From Corynebacterium sp. zg-331 (lineage in GTDB: Bacteria; Actinomycetota; Actinomycetes; Mycobacteriales; Mycobacteriaceae), in assembly GCF_014267345.1 (NCBI RefSeq), contig NZ_JACMYD010000006.1, positions 62,001 through 126,000 of the forward strand: 64,000 nt of DNA, given 5' to 3'. The notes beneath the pieces were generated by a model, which did not search any database, was not told the DNA's origin, and saw nothing but the letters and a program-made list of their open reading frames with translations. Position 1 is the stretch's first letter, and every line of letters begins with the position of its first letter. Shown one piece after another: positions 53,431 through 62,784 of this stretch. Position numbers and translations under genes: made by a program.

Positions 53431-55743
53431 GTGTCAAGAGATAACAGCGAGTACGAGGACTACGAGGACGGCTACTTCGACGAGGATGACGAGCCCAGGC
53501 GGGGGTGGCGCAAGCATCCCGTGATGTGGACCTCCCTGGGTGTCCTCGGTCTTCTCATCATCCTGCCGATCGCCGGCTTCATGGCGGCCTACATCATGGC
53601 GAAGGTTCCGGAGCCGGAAGAGCTCTCCGCCAAGCAGGTGTCGCAGATCTTTACCTCGGATTCCTCCGAGGAGCTGGCGCGCATCGTGCCCCCGGACGGC
53701 AACCGCCAGCAGATCCCCTACGAGCAGATCCCCGAGGGTATGCGCAACGCCGTGCTCGCGGCCGAGGACCGGGAGTTCTGGACCAATCCCGGCTTTTCCA
53801 TCACCGGTTTCGGTCGCGCCGTGCTCGGGCAGCTGCGCGGGGATAGTTCCGCCGGCGGCGGCTCTACCATCACCCAGCAATACGTGAAGAACATGCTGGT
53901 GGGCAACGAGCACTCCATCGAGCGCAAGCTGCGCGAGCTGGTGTACTCCACCAAGATGGCTAACGAGTGGTCCAAGGAGGAGGTGCTCTCCGCCTACCTC
54001 AACACCGTCTACTTCGGGCGCAACGCCTACGGCGTGGAGTCCGCGGCGCAGGCGTACTTTGGCAAGCACGCCGCGGAGCTGACTCCCGAGGAATCCGCCG
54101 TGCTCGCCGCGGCCATCCAGCGACCCAGCCAGCTCGACCCCTGGATCAATCGCTCGGAATCCGAGCTTCGCTGGAACTACGTGCTCGACGGCATGGTGGA
54201 GATCGGTGGCATGACTCCGCAACAGCGCGCCCACGCCGTGTACCCGGCCGCCACCGATCCGGCCTCCTATAGCGCCTACACCGAGGCGGACGGCACCAAC
54301 GGCATGATCAAGAACCAGGTGATGGCGGAGCTGGAGGCCCTCGGCATCACCGAGCAGGACGTGACCACGCGCGGGTTGAAGATCACCACCACCATCGACA
54401 AGCAGGCTCAGGCGGCCACCGTGAACGCGGTGCACAATAACCTCCAGGGCGAGCAGCCGAACCTGCGCACTGCGGCCGTCTCCGTGGAGCCGGCTACCGG
54501 GGCGGTGCGTGCCTACTACGGGGGTGAGGACGCCCACGGCTGGGACTACGCCAACGCGGCCCTCCAGACCGGTTCCACCTTTAAGATCTTTGGTCTGGCG
54601 GCCGCCCTCCAGCAGGGCATACCCCTGTCCACCGGCTATTCCTCCGATCCCGTGACCCTGCCCGGCGGCATCACGGTGAACAACGTGGAGGGGTTCAATT
54701 GCGGCTTCTGCTCCATCAAGGACGCCCTGAAGTACTCCCATAACACCAGCTTCATTCGCCTGCAAAACGATCTGGCCAATGGCACCCAGGACACCGCCGA
54801 TATGGCCCACGCCCTGGGGATCGAACGCTCTCTGCCGGGTATCCCCCAAACCCTGACGGAAAACGGCGAGCAACCCTACGAGGGCATCGTGCTCGGCCAG
54901 TACCAGTCCCGGCCCCTGGACATGGCGGTGGCTGTGGCCACGCTGACCAATCGCGGCGTGTGGCAGCAGCCGCACTTCGTGCAGAAGGTGGAAACCGCCA
55001 ACCGCGAGATGCTCTACGAGCGGGAGGCGCAGGAGGGTGAGCGCCGCGTGAGCGAGGTAGTGGCGGACAACGTCATCGACGCCATGCAGCCCATCGCGGC
55101 CTACTCCAACGGCAAGACCTTGGCGGGGGGGCGCGCCTCCGCCTCCAAGACGGGCACCACCCAGTTGGGCGATACCGGCTACAACAAGGACGCCTGGATG
55201 GTGGGTTCGACCCCGCAGCTGGCCACCGCCGTGTGGGTGGGCACCGAGGATAACTCCCCGCTGCTCAACGCCTGGGGCGGCCTGATGTACGGCTCCGGCC
55301 TGCCCACGGACATCTGGAAGGCCACTCTCGACGGCGCCCTGGAGGGCCGGGACTTCGAGGACTTCGCCCCGGCCGGGCCGATCACCTGGGCCACCGGGAC
55401 CTACGGCGGCGGCTACGTCGCGCCGGGTACCGTTACGGGTTCCTCCTTGTCGTCCTGGAGCGATGCTTCCGCTTCCTCCGCGGATTCGGCCCCCGCCGGG
55501 ACGAATAACGCGGAGGCCTCCGGGCCGGCCGCCCCGCAGAACAGTCCGGCGCCGCAGCCGGCCCCGGACACGCAGGCCCCCGTCCCCGCAGCCCCGGCGC
55601 CGCAACCGGCGGCCCCCTCGCCCCAGCCCGCACCCGCCCCGGCGCCGCAGCCGGCCCCGGGGCCCAACCCGAGGGATTACAACCAGGGCGGTAACATGGT
55701 GGAAATTCTACCCAATGAGGTCGGGGAACTCCTGGGCCTGTAA
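53431..55743 (+). CDS. ponA: Class A penicillin-binding protein (transglycosylase/transpeptidase)
   Basis: 770 aa. A short acidic cytoplasmic tail, TM (about 35-55), GT51 domain (about 75-250; AAEDREFWTNPG and GGSTITQQYVKN motifs), then the transpeptidase with SxxK as GSTFKIF (about 380), SxN as SHNTS (about 430) and SKTGTT (about 570). It ends with an A/P/Q-rich unstructured tail of about 80 residues. Corresponds to PonA1 of mycobacteria by position (upstream of the GT87 gene and rpsF). GTG start. Builds septal/polar peptidoglycan. Confidence 0.95.
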   Translation: MSRDNSEYEDYEDGYFDEDDEPRRGWRKHPVMWTSLGVLGLLIILPIAGFMAAYIMAKVPEPEELSAKQVSQIFTSDSSEELARIVPPDGNRQQIPYEQIPEGMRNAVLAAEDREFWTNPGFSITGFGRAVLGQLRGDSSAGGGSTITQQYVKNMLVGNEHSIERKLRELVYSTKMANEWSKEEVLSAYLNTVYFGRNAYGVESAAQAYFGKHAAELTPEESAVLAAAIQRPSQLDPWINRSESELRWNYVLDGMVEIGGMTPQQRAHAVYPAATDPASYSAYTEADGTNGMIKNQVMAELEALGITEQDVTTRGLKITTTIDKQAQAATVNAVHNNLQGEQPNLRTAAVSVEPATGAVRAYYGGEDAHGWDYANAALQTGSTFKIFGLAAALQQGIPLSTGYSSDPVTLPGGITVNNVEGFNCGFCSIKDALKYSHNTSFIRLQNDLANGTQDTADMAHALGIERSLPGIPQTLTENGEQPYEGIVLGQYQSRPLDMAVAVATLTNRGVWQQPHFVQKVETANREMLYEREAQEGERRVSEVVADNVIDAMQPIAAYSNGKTLAGGRASASKTGTTQLGDTGYNKDAWMVGSTPQLATAVWVGTEDNSPLLNAWGGLMYGSGLPTDIWKATLDGALEGRDFEDFAPAGPITWATGTYGGGYVAPGTVTGSSLSSWSDASASSADSAPAGTNNAEASGPAAPQNSPAPQPAPDTQAPVPAAPAPQPAAPSPQPAPAPAPQPAPGPNPRDYNQGGNMVEILPNEVGELLGL

Positions 55744-55763
55744 CCGGGAGGAATGATCCAGCC

Positions 55764-57191
55764 GTGCCGTATTCCCCTGATCCTCCCCGCGCCGCGGATC
55801 GCGTCTCCCCGGCGCGCACCGAGCCGGTGGCCGCCGGGGTCATCGAGCGCCTCGGCGGGCCCGTGGGAAGGTTCGCCAGCGTGGGCACCCAGCCCTGGTG
55901 GACGCCGCTGCGCGTGTTGCTCGCCGTCGGCACGGCCTTTCTTTGCCTGGGATACCTCGCCAAGGCGAACTGCCTGGTGAGCGCCCGGGGCGAGGGGGAG
56001 CCCACTCTCGATTGGTCGGGCAACCGGCAGTACATGTCCGCCTGCTACAGCGACATCGCGGGCGCGTACGGCACCTATCACGCCGAGGGTGTGCTCAATC
56101 CCTTCGCGGCCCGCGTGGCCACGGAGCCGGTGCTGACCTCCCTGTTCCAGTGGTTGCTCGGTGCGCTGAGCGAGCTGACCTACCCGCTTCTTCGCGCCCT
56201 GCCGGTCGCGGTGGCCCCGGCCGCCTGGTACTTTGCGCTCACCGCGGCCGCCCTGGGGATCGTCTGGATCGTCACCCTGCGCCTGCTGCTGGATCTGGTG
56301 CGTAACCGCACGTGGGATCTGGTGCTCGTGGCGGCCTCTCCCCTGCTCATCGTCTACGTCTTCCACGGCTGGGACGTGCTCTCCGTGGCGGCCCTGGTGG
56401 CGGCCCTGCACGCGCTGCGCCGCCGTCGCCCGCTTGCGGCCGGTGCCTGGGTCGGTGTGGGGGCCGCCTGCCAGGTCTGGCCGGCGCTACTCCTGGTCGC
56501 CCTGGCCATGCTGGCCGGGCGCGGGGGTGACGCTATGCCCGGGAGCTTCGTGCGCCGTATCGCTGGTGCCGCGGGGATCACCTGGGTAGTGCTGAACCTG
56601 CCGGTGGTCGTTTTCTATCCCCAGGCGTGGTGGGACTCGTATCGCGCGCTGCTGGGGCGTGAAGCGGGCTGGGCCACCCTGTATCACCTCCTCGGGGAGG
56701 TCTTGGGAGTGCCTTTTCCCCCGATCGTGCTGAGCGTTCTGGTGCCGGGCCTGTGGCTGGTGGGGGTGTTGATCATCGGCCATCGGGTGCGATCTGCTAC
56801 CCGGCCGGCGCGCCTGGCCGAGGTGCTGTTCCTCCTGGTGGCCATGACGGTCCTGGTGAGCCGCTCCTGGCTGCCCCAGTACGCGCTGTGGCTGCTCGTG
56901 CCCGCCGTGCTGGCCATCCCCCGGTGGCGGTGGCTGCTGGGGTGGATGCTGCTGGAGCTGCTGGTGTTTCCCGCCACCATGCTCTACAGCGGGGCGGAGG
57001 CGGCCAACGGCCTGCCGCTGTGGCTGTTCGCGCTGGTGGTTCTGGTGCGCGGTGGGGTGCTCACCACCCTGGTGGCGATGGTGGTGCAGCAGATCGGGGG
57101 GCGGCGCGAGGATGCGGTGTACGCGGCGGAGGGCGGCGTGGATCCGTTGCTGCCCTGGTGCGGCGAGGCGGCTCGAGTGGGGGTGCGATGA
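55764..57191 (+). CDS. GT87 (DUF2029) polyprenol-linked glycosyltransferase-like membrane protein
   Basis: 475 aa with about ten TM helices and the DUF2029/GT87 features: an extracytoplasmic first loop with DWSGNRQYMSACYSDI, and GWDVLSVAALVAALHALRRRR in the middle. Mycobacterial relatives use polyprenyl-phosphomannose for lipomannan or PIM synthesis. Same place as Rv0051, between ponA1 and rpsF. GTG start 21 nt after ponA. Substrate inferred only from the family. Confidence 0.82.
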   Translation: MPYSPDPPRAADRVSPARTEPVAAGVIERLGGPVGRFASVGTQPWWTPLRVLLAVGTAFLCLGYLAKANCLVSARGEGEPTLDWSGNRQYMSACYSDIAGAYGTYHAEGVLNPFAARVATEPVLTSLFQWLLGALSELTYPLLRALPVAVAPAAWYFALTAAALGIVWIVTLRLLLDLVRNRTWDLVLVAASPLLIVYVFHGWDVLSVAALVAALHALRRRRPLAAGAWVGVGAACQVWPALLLVALAMLAGRGGDAMPGSFVRRIAGAAGITWVVLNLPVVVFYPQAWWDSYRALLGREAGWATLYHLLGEVLGVPFPPIVLSVLVPGLWLVGVLIIGHRVRSATRPARLAEVLFLLVAMTVLVSRSWLPQYALWLLVPAVLAIPRWRWLLGWMLLELLVFPATMLYSGAEAANGLPLWLFALVVLVRGGVLTTLVAMVVQQIGGRREDAVYAAEGGVDPLLPWCGEAARVGVR

Positions 57192-57382
57192 GCACGACGC
57201 TCCTTCTTGTCACCATGGGCAGTGTGTTTGCGGGGTTCGCGTGCATCCTGGGCGCCTTCGCTAGCTTCATGTATAAGAAACCCGCCGCGCTGACCTGGGC
57301 CCTCGGCGGCGCAGCCCTGGTGTTGGTCACGATCATTCCGGTGCTCATCGCGGTTTTTTACGCGGCGGGAACTAGCACGTAG
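57188..57382 (+). CDS. Small two-TM membrane protein
   Basis: 64 aa: TM helices at about 4-26 and 38-59, joined by MYKKPAALTW. ATGA overlap with the GT87 gene, so it is probably an accessory subunit of that protein or of the envelope. No family recognised. Confidence 0.7.
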   Translation: MSTTLLLVTMGSVFAGFACILGAFASFMYKKPAALTWALGGAALVLVTIIPVLIAVFYAAGTST

Positions 57383-57454
57383 ACCCGCGTGGTGTTCGCT
57401 TTTTGGGGCTGCGATGCGCTATCTTAGAAAGGTTGCTTGACGCAACGACCCTCC

Positions 57455-57482
57455 TGCCACACCCACGAGGGGTGTAGCCGAA
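57455..57482 (+). promoter_or_regulatory. Candidate S6:S18 ribosomal-protein leader motif
   Basis: Hairpin ACACCC (57459-57464) / GGGTGT (57470-57475) followed by AGCCG, in the rpsF 5' UTR. The known S6:S18 autoregulatory motif has a short stem with a nearby conserved CCG that mimics the 16S rRNA site. The match is by eye. Confidence 0.5.
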
Positions 57483-57518
57483 ATATCAATGACTAGACCA
57501 TAGGAGGTGATGAGGTCC

Positions 57519-57806
57519 GTGCGTCACTACGAAATCATGGTCATCCTGGATCCTACCCAGGATGCGCGCACCGCAGCCCCGTCCCTGGAGAAGTTCCTCG
57601 ACGTGGTTCGCAAGGAAAACGGCACCGTTGAAAAGGTCGATGTGTGGGGTAAGCGCCGCCTGGCGTACCCGATCGACAAGAAGGAAGAGGGCGTCTACGT
57701 CGTCATCAACCTTGAGTGCGAGTCCAGCACCGTCAATGAGGTTGATCGTCTCCTGAACCTCAACGACAACATTCTGCGTACGAAGGTTCTGCGCACCGAT
57801 AAGTAA
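57519..57806 (+). CDS. rpsF: 30S ribosomal protein S6
   Basis: 95 aa, the standard size. Starts [12 protein letters not shown] (GTG); contains [26 protein letters not shown], the S18-binding region. GTG 57519 is preferred over GTG 57507 because it gives the conserved N-terminus; AGGAGG lies 11 nt upstream. rpsR does not follow in this operon. Confidence 0.96.
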   Translation: MRHYEIMVILDPTQDARTAAPSLEKFLDVVRKENGTVEKVDVWGKRRLAYPIDKKEEGVYVVINLECESSTVNEVDRLLNLNDNILRTKVLRTDK

Positions 57807-57894
57807 GAGTGGATAGAATCTCGGGTAAGACCGGGGGGTTTCACGCCATGTGACCCCGTGGCCGCCGTTGATCGCACAAGAAAGGTGAAGCAGT

Positions 57895-58476
57895 ATGGCA
57901 CAGGGAGATACCAATATTACGGTCGTGGGCAATTGCGTCAACGATCCTGAGCTGCGGTTTACGCCCTCGGGCGCCGCGGTCGCTAACTTCCGTGTGGCCT
58001 CCACCCCCCGCAGGTTCAACTCGCAGACGAACCAGTGGGAGGACGGCGAGGCGCTGTTTTTGACCTGCAACGTGTGGCGGCAGGCGGCCGAGAACGTGGC
58101 GGAGACGATCTCCAAGGGAATGCGGATCATCGTGACCGGCCGGTTGCGCCAGCGTTCCTACCAGAACCGCGAGGGCGAGAACCGCACGGTGTATGAGATC
58201 GAGGTCGATGAGGTCGGCCCCTCCCTGCGCTATGCCTCGGCCCAGGTCAATCGCAACCCCCGCGAGGGCGGCGGTAACCGGGGCGGGCAGCCGGGAGGCT
58301 TCGGTGGTAATTACGGCGGCCAGCAGGCCCCGCAGGGTGGCTTCGGCGGCGGGCAGTCGTCGCAGCAACAGCAGCCGATGGGCGGCGGCGGCAACTCCGC
58401 CCCGGCCAACGATCCCTGGAACTCCGCTCCCCCCGCCGGAGGCTTCGGCGGGGCGGACGACGAGCCCCCGTTCTGA
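57895..58476 (+). CDS. ssb: Single-stranded DNA-binding protein
   Basis: 193 aa. OB fold (1-115; [38 protein letters not shown]), a glycine/glutamine-rich linker (about 125-180), and the acidic tip DDEPPF that recruits partner proteins. AGAAAGG before the ATG. Also binds replication forks opened by DnaB encoded downstream. Confidence 0.97.
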   Translation: MAQGDTNITVVGNCVNDPELRFTPSGAAVANFRVASTPRRFNSQTNQWEDGEALFLTCNVWRQAAENVAETISKGMRIIVTGRLRQRSYQNREGENRTVYEIEVDEVGPSLRYASAQVNRNPREGGGNRGGQPGGFGGNYGGQQAPQGGFGGGQSSQQQQPMGGGGNSAPANDPWNSAPPAGGFGGADDEPPF

Positions 58477-58531
58477 TTCCAGAGATTCCCTTTCCACACC
58501 ATCCTCTTTTCCACAACGAAAGGCAGGGATC

Positions 58532-58984
58532 ATGAAGCTGATCCTCACCGCTGCCGTTGAGAACCTCGGTGTCGCTGGCGACATCGTTGAGGTTAAGGAC
58601 GGCTACGGACGCAACTACCTGCTTCCGCGCGGCCTGGCCATCGTGGCTACCCGCGGTGCTGAGAAGCAGATCGAGGGCATCAAGCGCGCCCAGGAGGCCC
58701 GCGCAATCCGCGACCTCGACCACGCCCGCGCAATCCGCGAGCAGCTCGACGCCCTGGAGGGCGTGACGGTCTCCGTGCGCACCTCGGACAAGGGCAAGCT
58801 CTTCGGCTCCGTGAAGGCCGACGACATCGTGGCCGCCGTGAAGAAGGCCGGTGGCCCGAACCTCGACAAGCGCGTGATCGAGCTCCCCAAGAACCTGGTC
58901 AAGACGACCGGCAAGTACCGCGTGAAGGCACAGCTGCACAAGGATATTGCGGCTAATGTGAACTTTGAGGTCGTCTCCGCGTAA
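58532..58984 (+). CDS. rplI: 50S ribosomal protein L9
   Basis: 150 aa with the L9 signature [21 protein letters not shown] (about 16-36), the long connecting helix and the C-terminal rRNA-binding domain. GAAAGG upstream of the ATG. Third gene of rpsF-ssb-rplI; a terminator follows. Confidence 0.97.
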   Translation: MKLILTAAVENLGVAGDIVEVKDGYGRNYLLPRGLAIVATRGAEKQIEGIKRAQEARAIRDLDHARAIREQLDALEGVTVSVRTSDKGKLFGSVKADDIVAAVKKAGGPNLDKRVIELPKNLVKTTGKYRVKAQLHKDIAANVNFEVVSA

Positions 58985-59054
58985 AAACACGCGGCAGACG
59001 GCGGCCCGCTCCCCGGAAACTCTCAAGGCGGAACGCGGCCCAACGACAACAGCG

Positions 59055-59106
59055 CACCGACGGCCCCCGACTCGCCTCTGAGCGAGCCGCGGGGCCGCCG
59101 GTGTTT
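59055..59106 (+). terminator. Terminator after rplI
   Basis: Long hairpin with outer CACCG/CGGTG, middle GGCCCC/GGGGCC and inner CTCGC/GCGAG pairs, followed by TTTG. Confidence 0.75.
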
Positions 59107-59122
59107 GTCCCCTCCCCACCCC

Positions 59123-59152
59123 TGTGGATAGGTTGTGGATAACTGTGGAAAA
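59123..59152. other. DnaA box group 1
   Basis: Three boxes in the same orientation: TGTGGATAG (59123-59131, 1 mismatch), TGTGGATAA (59134-59142, perfect), TGTGGAAAA (59144-59152, 1 mismatch), spaced 10-11 nt, about one helical turn. Confidence 0.75.
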
Positions 59153-59370
59153 ACGGCGGGGATAAGTGCGCAGGTCAGTGCCCCGAGCGGGTGCTAACAA
59201 AGTGTCGCAGGCGGTGTCAAACGCCCTGGTACCACGGCGTGTCGCAGTATTTTCCCGAGAAAAGTTCCCTCAAAAATAGCCGTAAGCAGCGCATATGATG
59301 GTTTCCTGTAGGTTTGCTGCCATTATCGCGGCTCGCGTCGCCTGTCTTGTGCACAGCGCCGAGGGGCGTC

Positions 59371-59411
59371 GGTGGATAACTTTGTCAGTTATCCACAAGT
59401 CCTGTGGATAA
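59371..59411. other. DnaA box group 2
   Basis: GGTGGATAA (59371-59379, 1 mismatch), TTATCCACA (59389-59397, perfect, opposite strand), TGTGGATAA (59403-59411, perfect). The first two form an inverted repeat GTGGATAAC-N7-GTTATCCAC. Confidence 0.8.
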
Positions 59412-59449
59412 CTTGCCCGCGCGGGCTGTGCTCGGGCCGCGATTGTGGG

Positions 59450-59455
59450 TAGATT
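59450..59455 (+). promoter_or_regulatory. -10 element for the GH15-dnaB transcript
   Basis: TAGATT directly before an ATG at 59456, which would be upstream of +1; this supports the later ATG (59513). It lies 38 nt after the last DnaA box, close enough for DnaA to affect initiation. Confidence 0.45.
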
Positions 59456-59512
59456 ATGGGGACACGGACAACGCCCACCTTGTTCATCCCAGGACGCAGA
59501 AAGACTGACCGT

Positions 59513-61336
59513 ATGCCGAGTACCCCCCTGGAGGATTACGCCCTCCTGTCCGATCAATCCACGGCGGCCCTGGTGTCCCGCGAGGGCTCCATCGACTGGC
59601 TGTGCCTGCCCCGCTTCGATTCCGGGGCGCTCTTCACGGCCCTGCTTGGGGAGCCCGGCGATGGGCGCTGGAAGCTCGCGGTCCGCGGCGGGGCGGTCAC
59701 CGGGCGTCGCTACGTGGGTAGCACCTTCATCCTGGAGACGCTCTGGGAGTCCCCCACCGGCACCGCCCGGGTACTGGACTTTATGACGCCCAATAACGGC
59801 AAGGCGGACCTGATTCGCCGGGTGGAGTGCCTCAGCGGCACCGTGGACGTGGTGATGGATCTGAGGATCAGCTTCGACTACGCGCGGATCAAACCCTGGT
59901 TCCGCTGGGTCGAGGTGCCGGGTGCGGGGCAGCCGGGCTTGTTGTGCACGGGCGGTCCGGAGGGACTGCTGCTGGCCGGGCCGCAGATCACCCCGGACGC
60001 CAAGGAGGGCGCCTATGACGCCGACGCGATCGGCGGTAGCGTCTCGCTGAGCGCCGGGCAGCGGGCGGATTGGTCGCTGACGTGGTTCAAGCCCTGGGAG
60101 CCGGTGCCGGAGCCAGAGGACCCGGACGTGGCGCTGGCGGCGGCGGAGGATTTCTGGGGCGACTGGATCGAGCGCCTGGACGTGGAGGCCCACCCCCAGG
60201 TGGAGCGTTCCCTGCTGGTGCTGCGCGCGCTCACCCACACCGAGACCGGCGGCATCGTAGCCGCCCCCACGGCCTCGCTGCCGGAGTCCTTCGGCGGCGC
60301 GCGCAACTGGGACTACCGCTATACCTGGTTGCGCGATGCCGCCCTGACCGTGGAGGTCATGGTGGCCCACGGCCTGATCAAGGGGGCCACCGCCTGGCGC
60401 AACTGGCTGCTGCGCGCGGTGGCGGGCGACCCCGCCAAGCTCCAGATCATGTACGGCCTGGGTGGGGAGCGGGAGCTGCTGGAAAAGGAGCTGCCGCACC
60501 TGCGCGGTTACGAGGACTCTCGCCCGGTGCGCATCGGTAACGGCGCGGCCGCCCAGTATCAGGCGGACGTGGTGGGCGAGGTCATGCTGGCCCTGGCGGC
60601 GCTGCGCGACGCCGGCTATAAGGATTCCGATTACTCCTGGGCGCTCCAGGTCAAGCTGCTCGACTACGTGATGGATCACTACGAGGACCGCGATCACGGG
60701 ATCTGGGAGATGCGCGGGGATCCGCACTATTTCACCCACGGCCGGGTGATGATGTGGGCCTCCTTCAACGAGGCGATTCGCGCGGTGAGCGAGCACGGCT
60801 ACGAGGGCGACGTGGCAACCTGGGCGCGCTACCGGGATCGCCTCCGCGCGGAGATCATGGAGCGCGGCTGGAACGAGGAACTGGGAGCGTTTACCCAGAC
60901 CTACGGCGGCAGCGAGGTGGACGCCTCCCTGCTCCAGCTGCCGCACACGGGTTTTATCGCCGCCGACGATCCGAAGATGCTGGGCACCGTGGCGCGCATC
61001 GAGGCGGATCTGGTCGATGAGTATGGCCTGGTATACCGCTACCGCACCGTCAAGGGCGAGGGGATCGACGGGCTGGAGGGCGAGGAATACCCCTTCGTGA
61101 TGTGCGCCTTTTGGCTGGTGGAGCAGTACGCTGCCGTGGGCAGGGTGGCGGAGGCCAGGGAGAAGTTCGAGATGCTGTGCGAGCTGGCCACGGACCTGGG
61201 CCTGCTGGCGGAGGAGTACGATCCGGTATCGGCGCGCCTGGCGGGGAACTTTCCCCAGGCATTTTCGCATCTTTCCCTCATCCGGGCCGCGGATGCCATC
61301 GCCCGGGCCGAGGCCATCAAGAAGGAGGACGCATGA
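59513..61336 (+). CDS. Glycoside hydrolase family 15 protein (glucoamylase/trehalase-like)
   Basis: 607 aa. An N-terminal beta-sandwich (about 1-215; LSDQSTAALVSREGSIDWLCLPRFDS) precedes an (alpha/alpha)6 barrel with ARNWDYRYTWLRDAA (about 262) and the LLAEEYDP catalytic Glu segment (about 567). Actinobacterial GH15 proteins of this type include trehalases. ATG 59513 follows GCAGAAAG; ATG 59456 overlaps the promoter. Its TGA overlaps the dnaB ATG, so the sugar enzyme and the helicase share a transcript. Confidence 0.88.
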   Translation: MPSTPLEDYALLSDQSTAALVSREGSIDWLCLPRFDSGALFTALLGEPGDGRWKLAVRGGAVTGRRYVGSTFILETLWESPTGTARVLDFMTPNNGKADLIRRVECLSGTVDVVMDLRISFDYARIKPWFRWVEVPGAGQPGLLCTGGPEGLLLAGPQITPDAKEGAYDADAIGGSVSLSAGQRADWSLTWFKPWEPVPEPEDPDVALAAAEDFWGDWIERLDVEAHPQVERSLLVLRALTHTETGGIVAAPTASLPESFGGARNWDYRYTWLRDAALTVEVMVAHGLIKGATAWRNWLLRAVAGDPAKLQIMYGLGGERELLEKELPHLRGYEDSRPVRIGNGAAAQYQADVVGEVMLALAALRDAGYKDSDYSWALQVKLLDYVMDHYEDRDHGIWEMRGDPHYFTHGRVMMWASFNEAIRAVSEHGYEGDVATWARYRDRLRAEIMERGWNEELGAFTQTYGGSEVDASLLQLPHTGFIAADDPKMLGTVARIEADLVDEYGLVYRYRTVKGEGIDGLEGEEYPFVMCAFWLVEQYAAVGRVAEAREKFEMLCELATDLGLLAEEYDPVSARLAGNFPQAFSHLSLIRAADAIARAEAIKKEDA

Positions 61337-62780
61337 CGGCGGGAGTAGAGGGAGCCAGCTTCGACGACGACTACGTTCCCCCCATGGAACCGGATGCCCC
61401 GGAGGAATCCGGGGAATATCGGGGCCGCGGCGACGATCGGCGTGGCCGCGGGATGGGAGGGGGCTTTCGCCAGCCGCCGCACGATCGCGAGGCGGAGCAG
61501 GGCGTGCTGGGGGCCATGCTGCTCAGCCCGAACACGGTGCTCGACATCATCGAGGTGCTCTCCCCGGATGACTTCTATCATCCGGCGCACGTCTTGATCT
61601 ATCGGGCGATCATCGACCTCTTTTCGGAGAGTAAGGACATCGATCCGGTGATCGTCTCCGCGCGCCTGGAGCGGCGCAACGAGCTGGATCGGGTGGGCGG
61701 CGCCCCCTACCTGCACACGCTGATCGCCTCGGTGCCCACGGCGGCCAACGCGCGCTATTACGCGGAGATCGTGGAGGAAAAGGCCACGCTGCGCAAGCTG
61801 GTTGATGCGGGCACCCGGGTGGTGCAGCTGGGGTACGAGGGCGCGGAGGGCGCCGAGGTCGATGCCGTGGTGGACATGGCCCAGCAGGAGGTCTTCGGCA
61901 TCAATCGGGAGAAGTCCGCCGAGGACTACGAGGTGCTGGCGGACATCCTCCAACCCACCATCGACGAGCTGGACATGATCGCCACGAACGGCGGCCTGGC
62001 CCAGGGCATCCCCACCGGCTTCCTCGACCTCGACGAGCTCACCCAGGGCCTGCACGGCGGTCAGATGGTGATCGTGGCGGCGCGCCCCGGCGTGGGTAAG
62101 TCCACCCTGGCCCTGGATTTCGTGCGTTCGGCGTCGATCAAGCACAACAAGGCCTCCGTGATCTTCTCCCTGGAAATGTCCAAGAATGAGATCGCCACCC
62201 GCCTGCTCTCCGCGGAGACGGAGGTCAAGCTCTCCGACATGCGCGCCGGCCGCATGGACGGCGTGGCCTGGGAAAAGCTGGCCAGCCGGGTGGGGCAGAT
62301 CTCCGAGGCGCCGCTTTTTATCGACGATTCCGCCAACATGACCATGATGGACATCCGGGCCAAGGCCCGGCGGCTGAAGCAGAAGCACGATCTGCAGCTG
62401 ATCGTGGTGGACTACCTGCAGCTGATGAGCTCGGGCAAGCGCGTGGAATCGCGCCAGCAGGAGGTCTCCGAGTTCTCTCGCTCGCTCAAGCTCCTGGCCA
62501 AGGAGCTCGACGTGCCCCTGGTGGCGATCTCGCAGCTCAACCGCGGCCCGGAGTCCCGCACGGACAAGCGCCCACAGCTCTCGGACCTGCGCGAGTCCGG
62601 CTCGCTGGAGCAAGACGCGGACATCGTCATGCTGCTGTATCGCCCGGACTCCCAGGACAAGGATAACGAGCGCGCCGGGGAGGCGGACATCATCCTGGCC
62701 AAGCATCGCGGCGGGCCCATCGACACCGTGACCGTGGCTCACCAGCTGCATTACTCGCGGTTCGTGGACATGGCGCGGGG

Positions 62781-62784
<4 letters not shown>
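61333..62784 (+). CDS. dnaB: Replicative DNA helicase DnaB
   Basis: 483 aa. N-terminal DnaG-interacting domain (about 45-150), linker, and a RecA-like motor with Walker A ARPGVGKSTLA (about 250), SLEMSKNEIATRLLS, Walker B LIVVDYLQLM and the C-terminal arginine finger region. Unlike M. tuberculosis DnaB no intein interrupts it. ATGA overlap with the GH15 gene. Its TAG overlaps the stop of the convergent P-ATPase gene. Confidence 0.97.

Larger units (their letters stand above)
58985..59512. other. 528-bp intergenic region with DnaA boxes
   Basis: No gene between rplI and the GH15 gene. It holds the rplI terminator (59055-59106), two groups of DnaA boxes (59123-59152 and 59371-59411) flanking a moderately AT-rich 220-bp middle with no ORF of note, and the GH15 promoter (59450-59455). 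Confidence 0.75.

Noticed and set aside
59123..59411. The DnaA-box cluster as the chromosomal origin
   Set aside because: parAB and the parS sites place oriC left of position 1, and no dnaA/dnaN is adjacent here. Kept as a secondary DnaA-binding locus.
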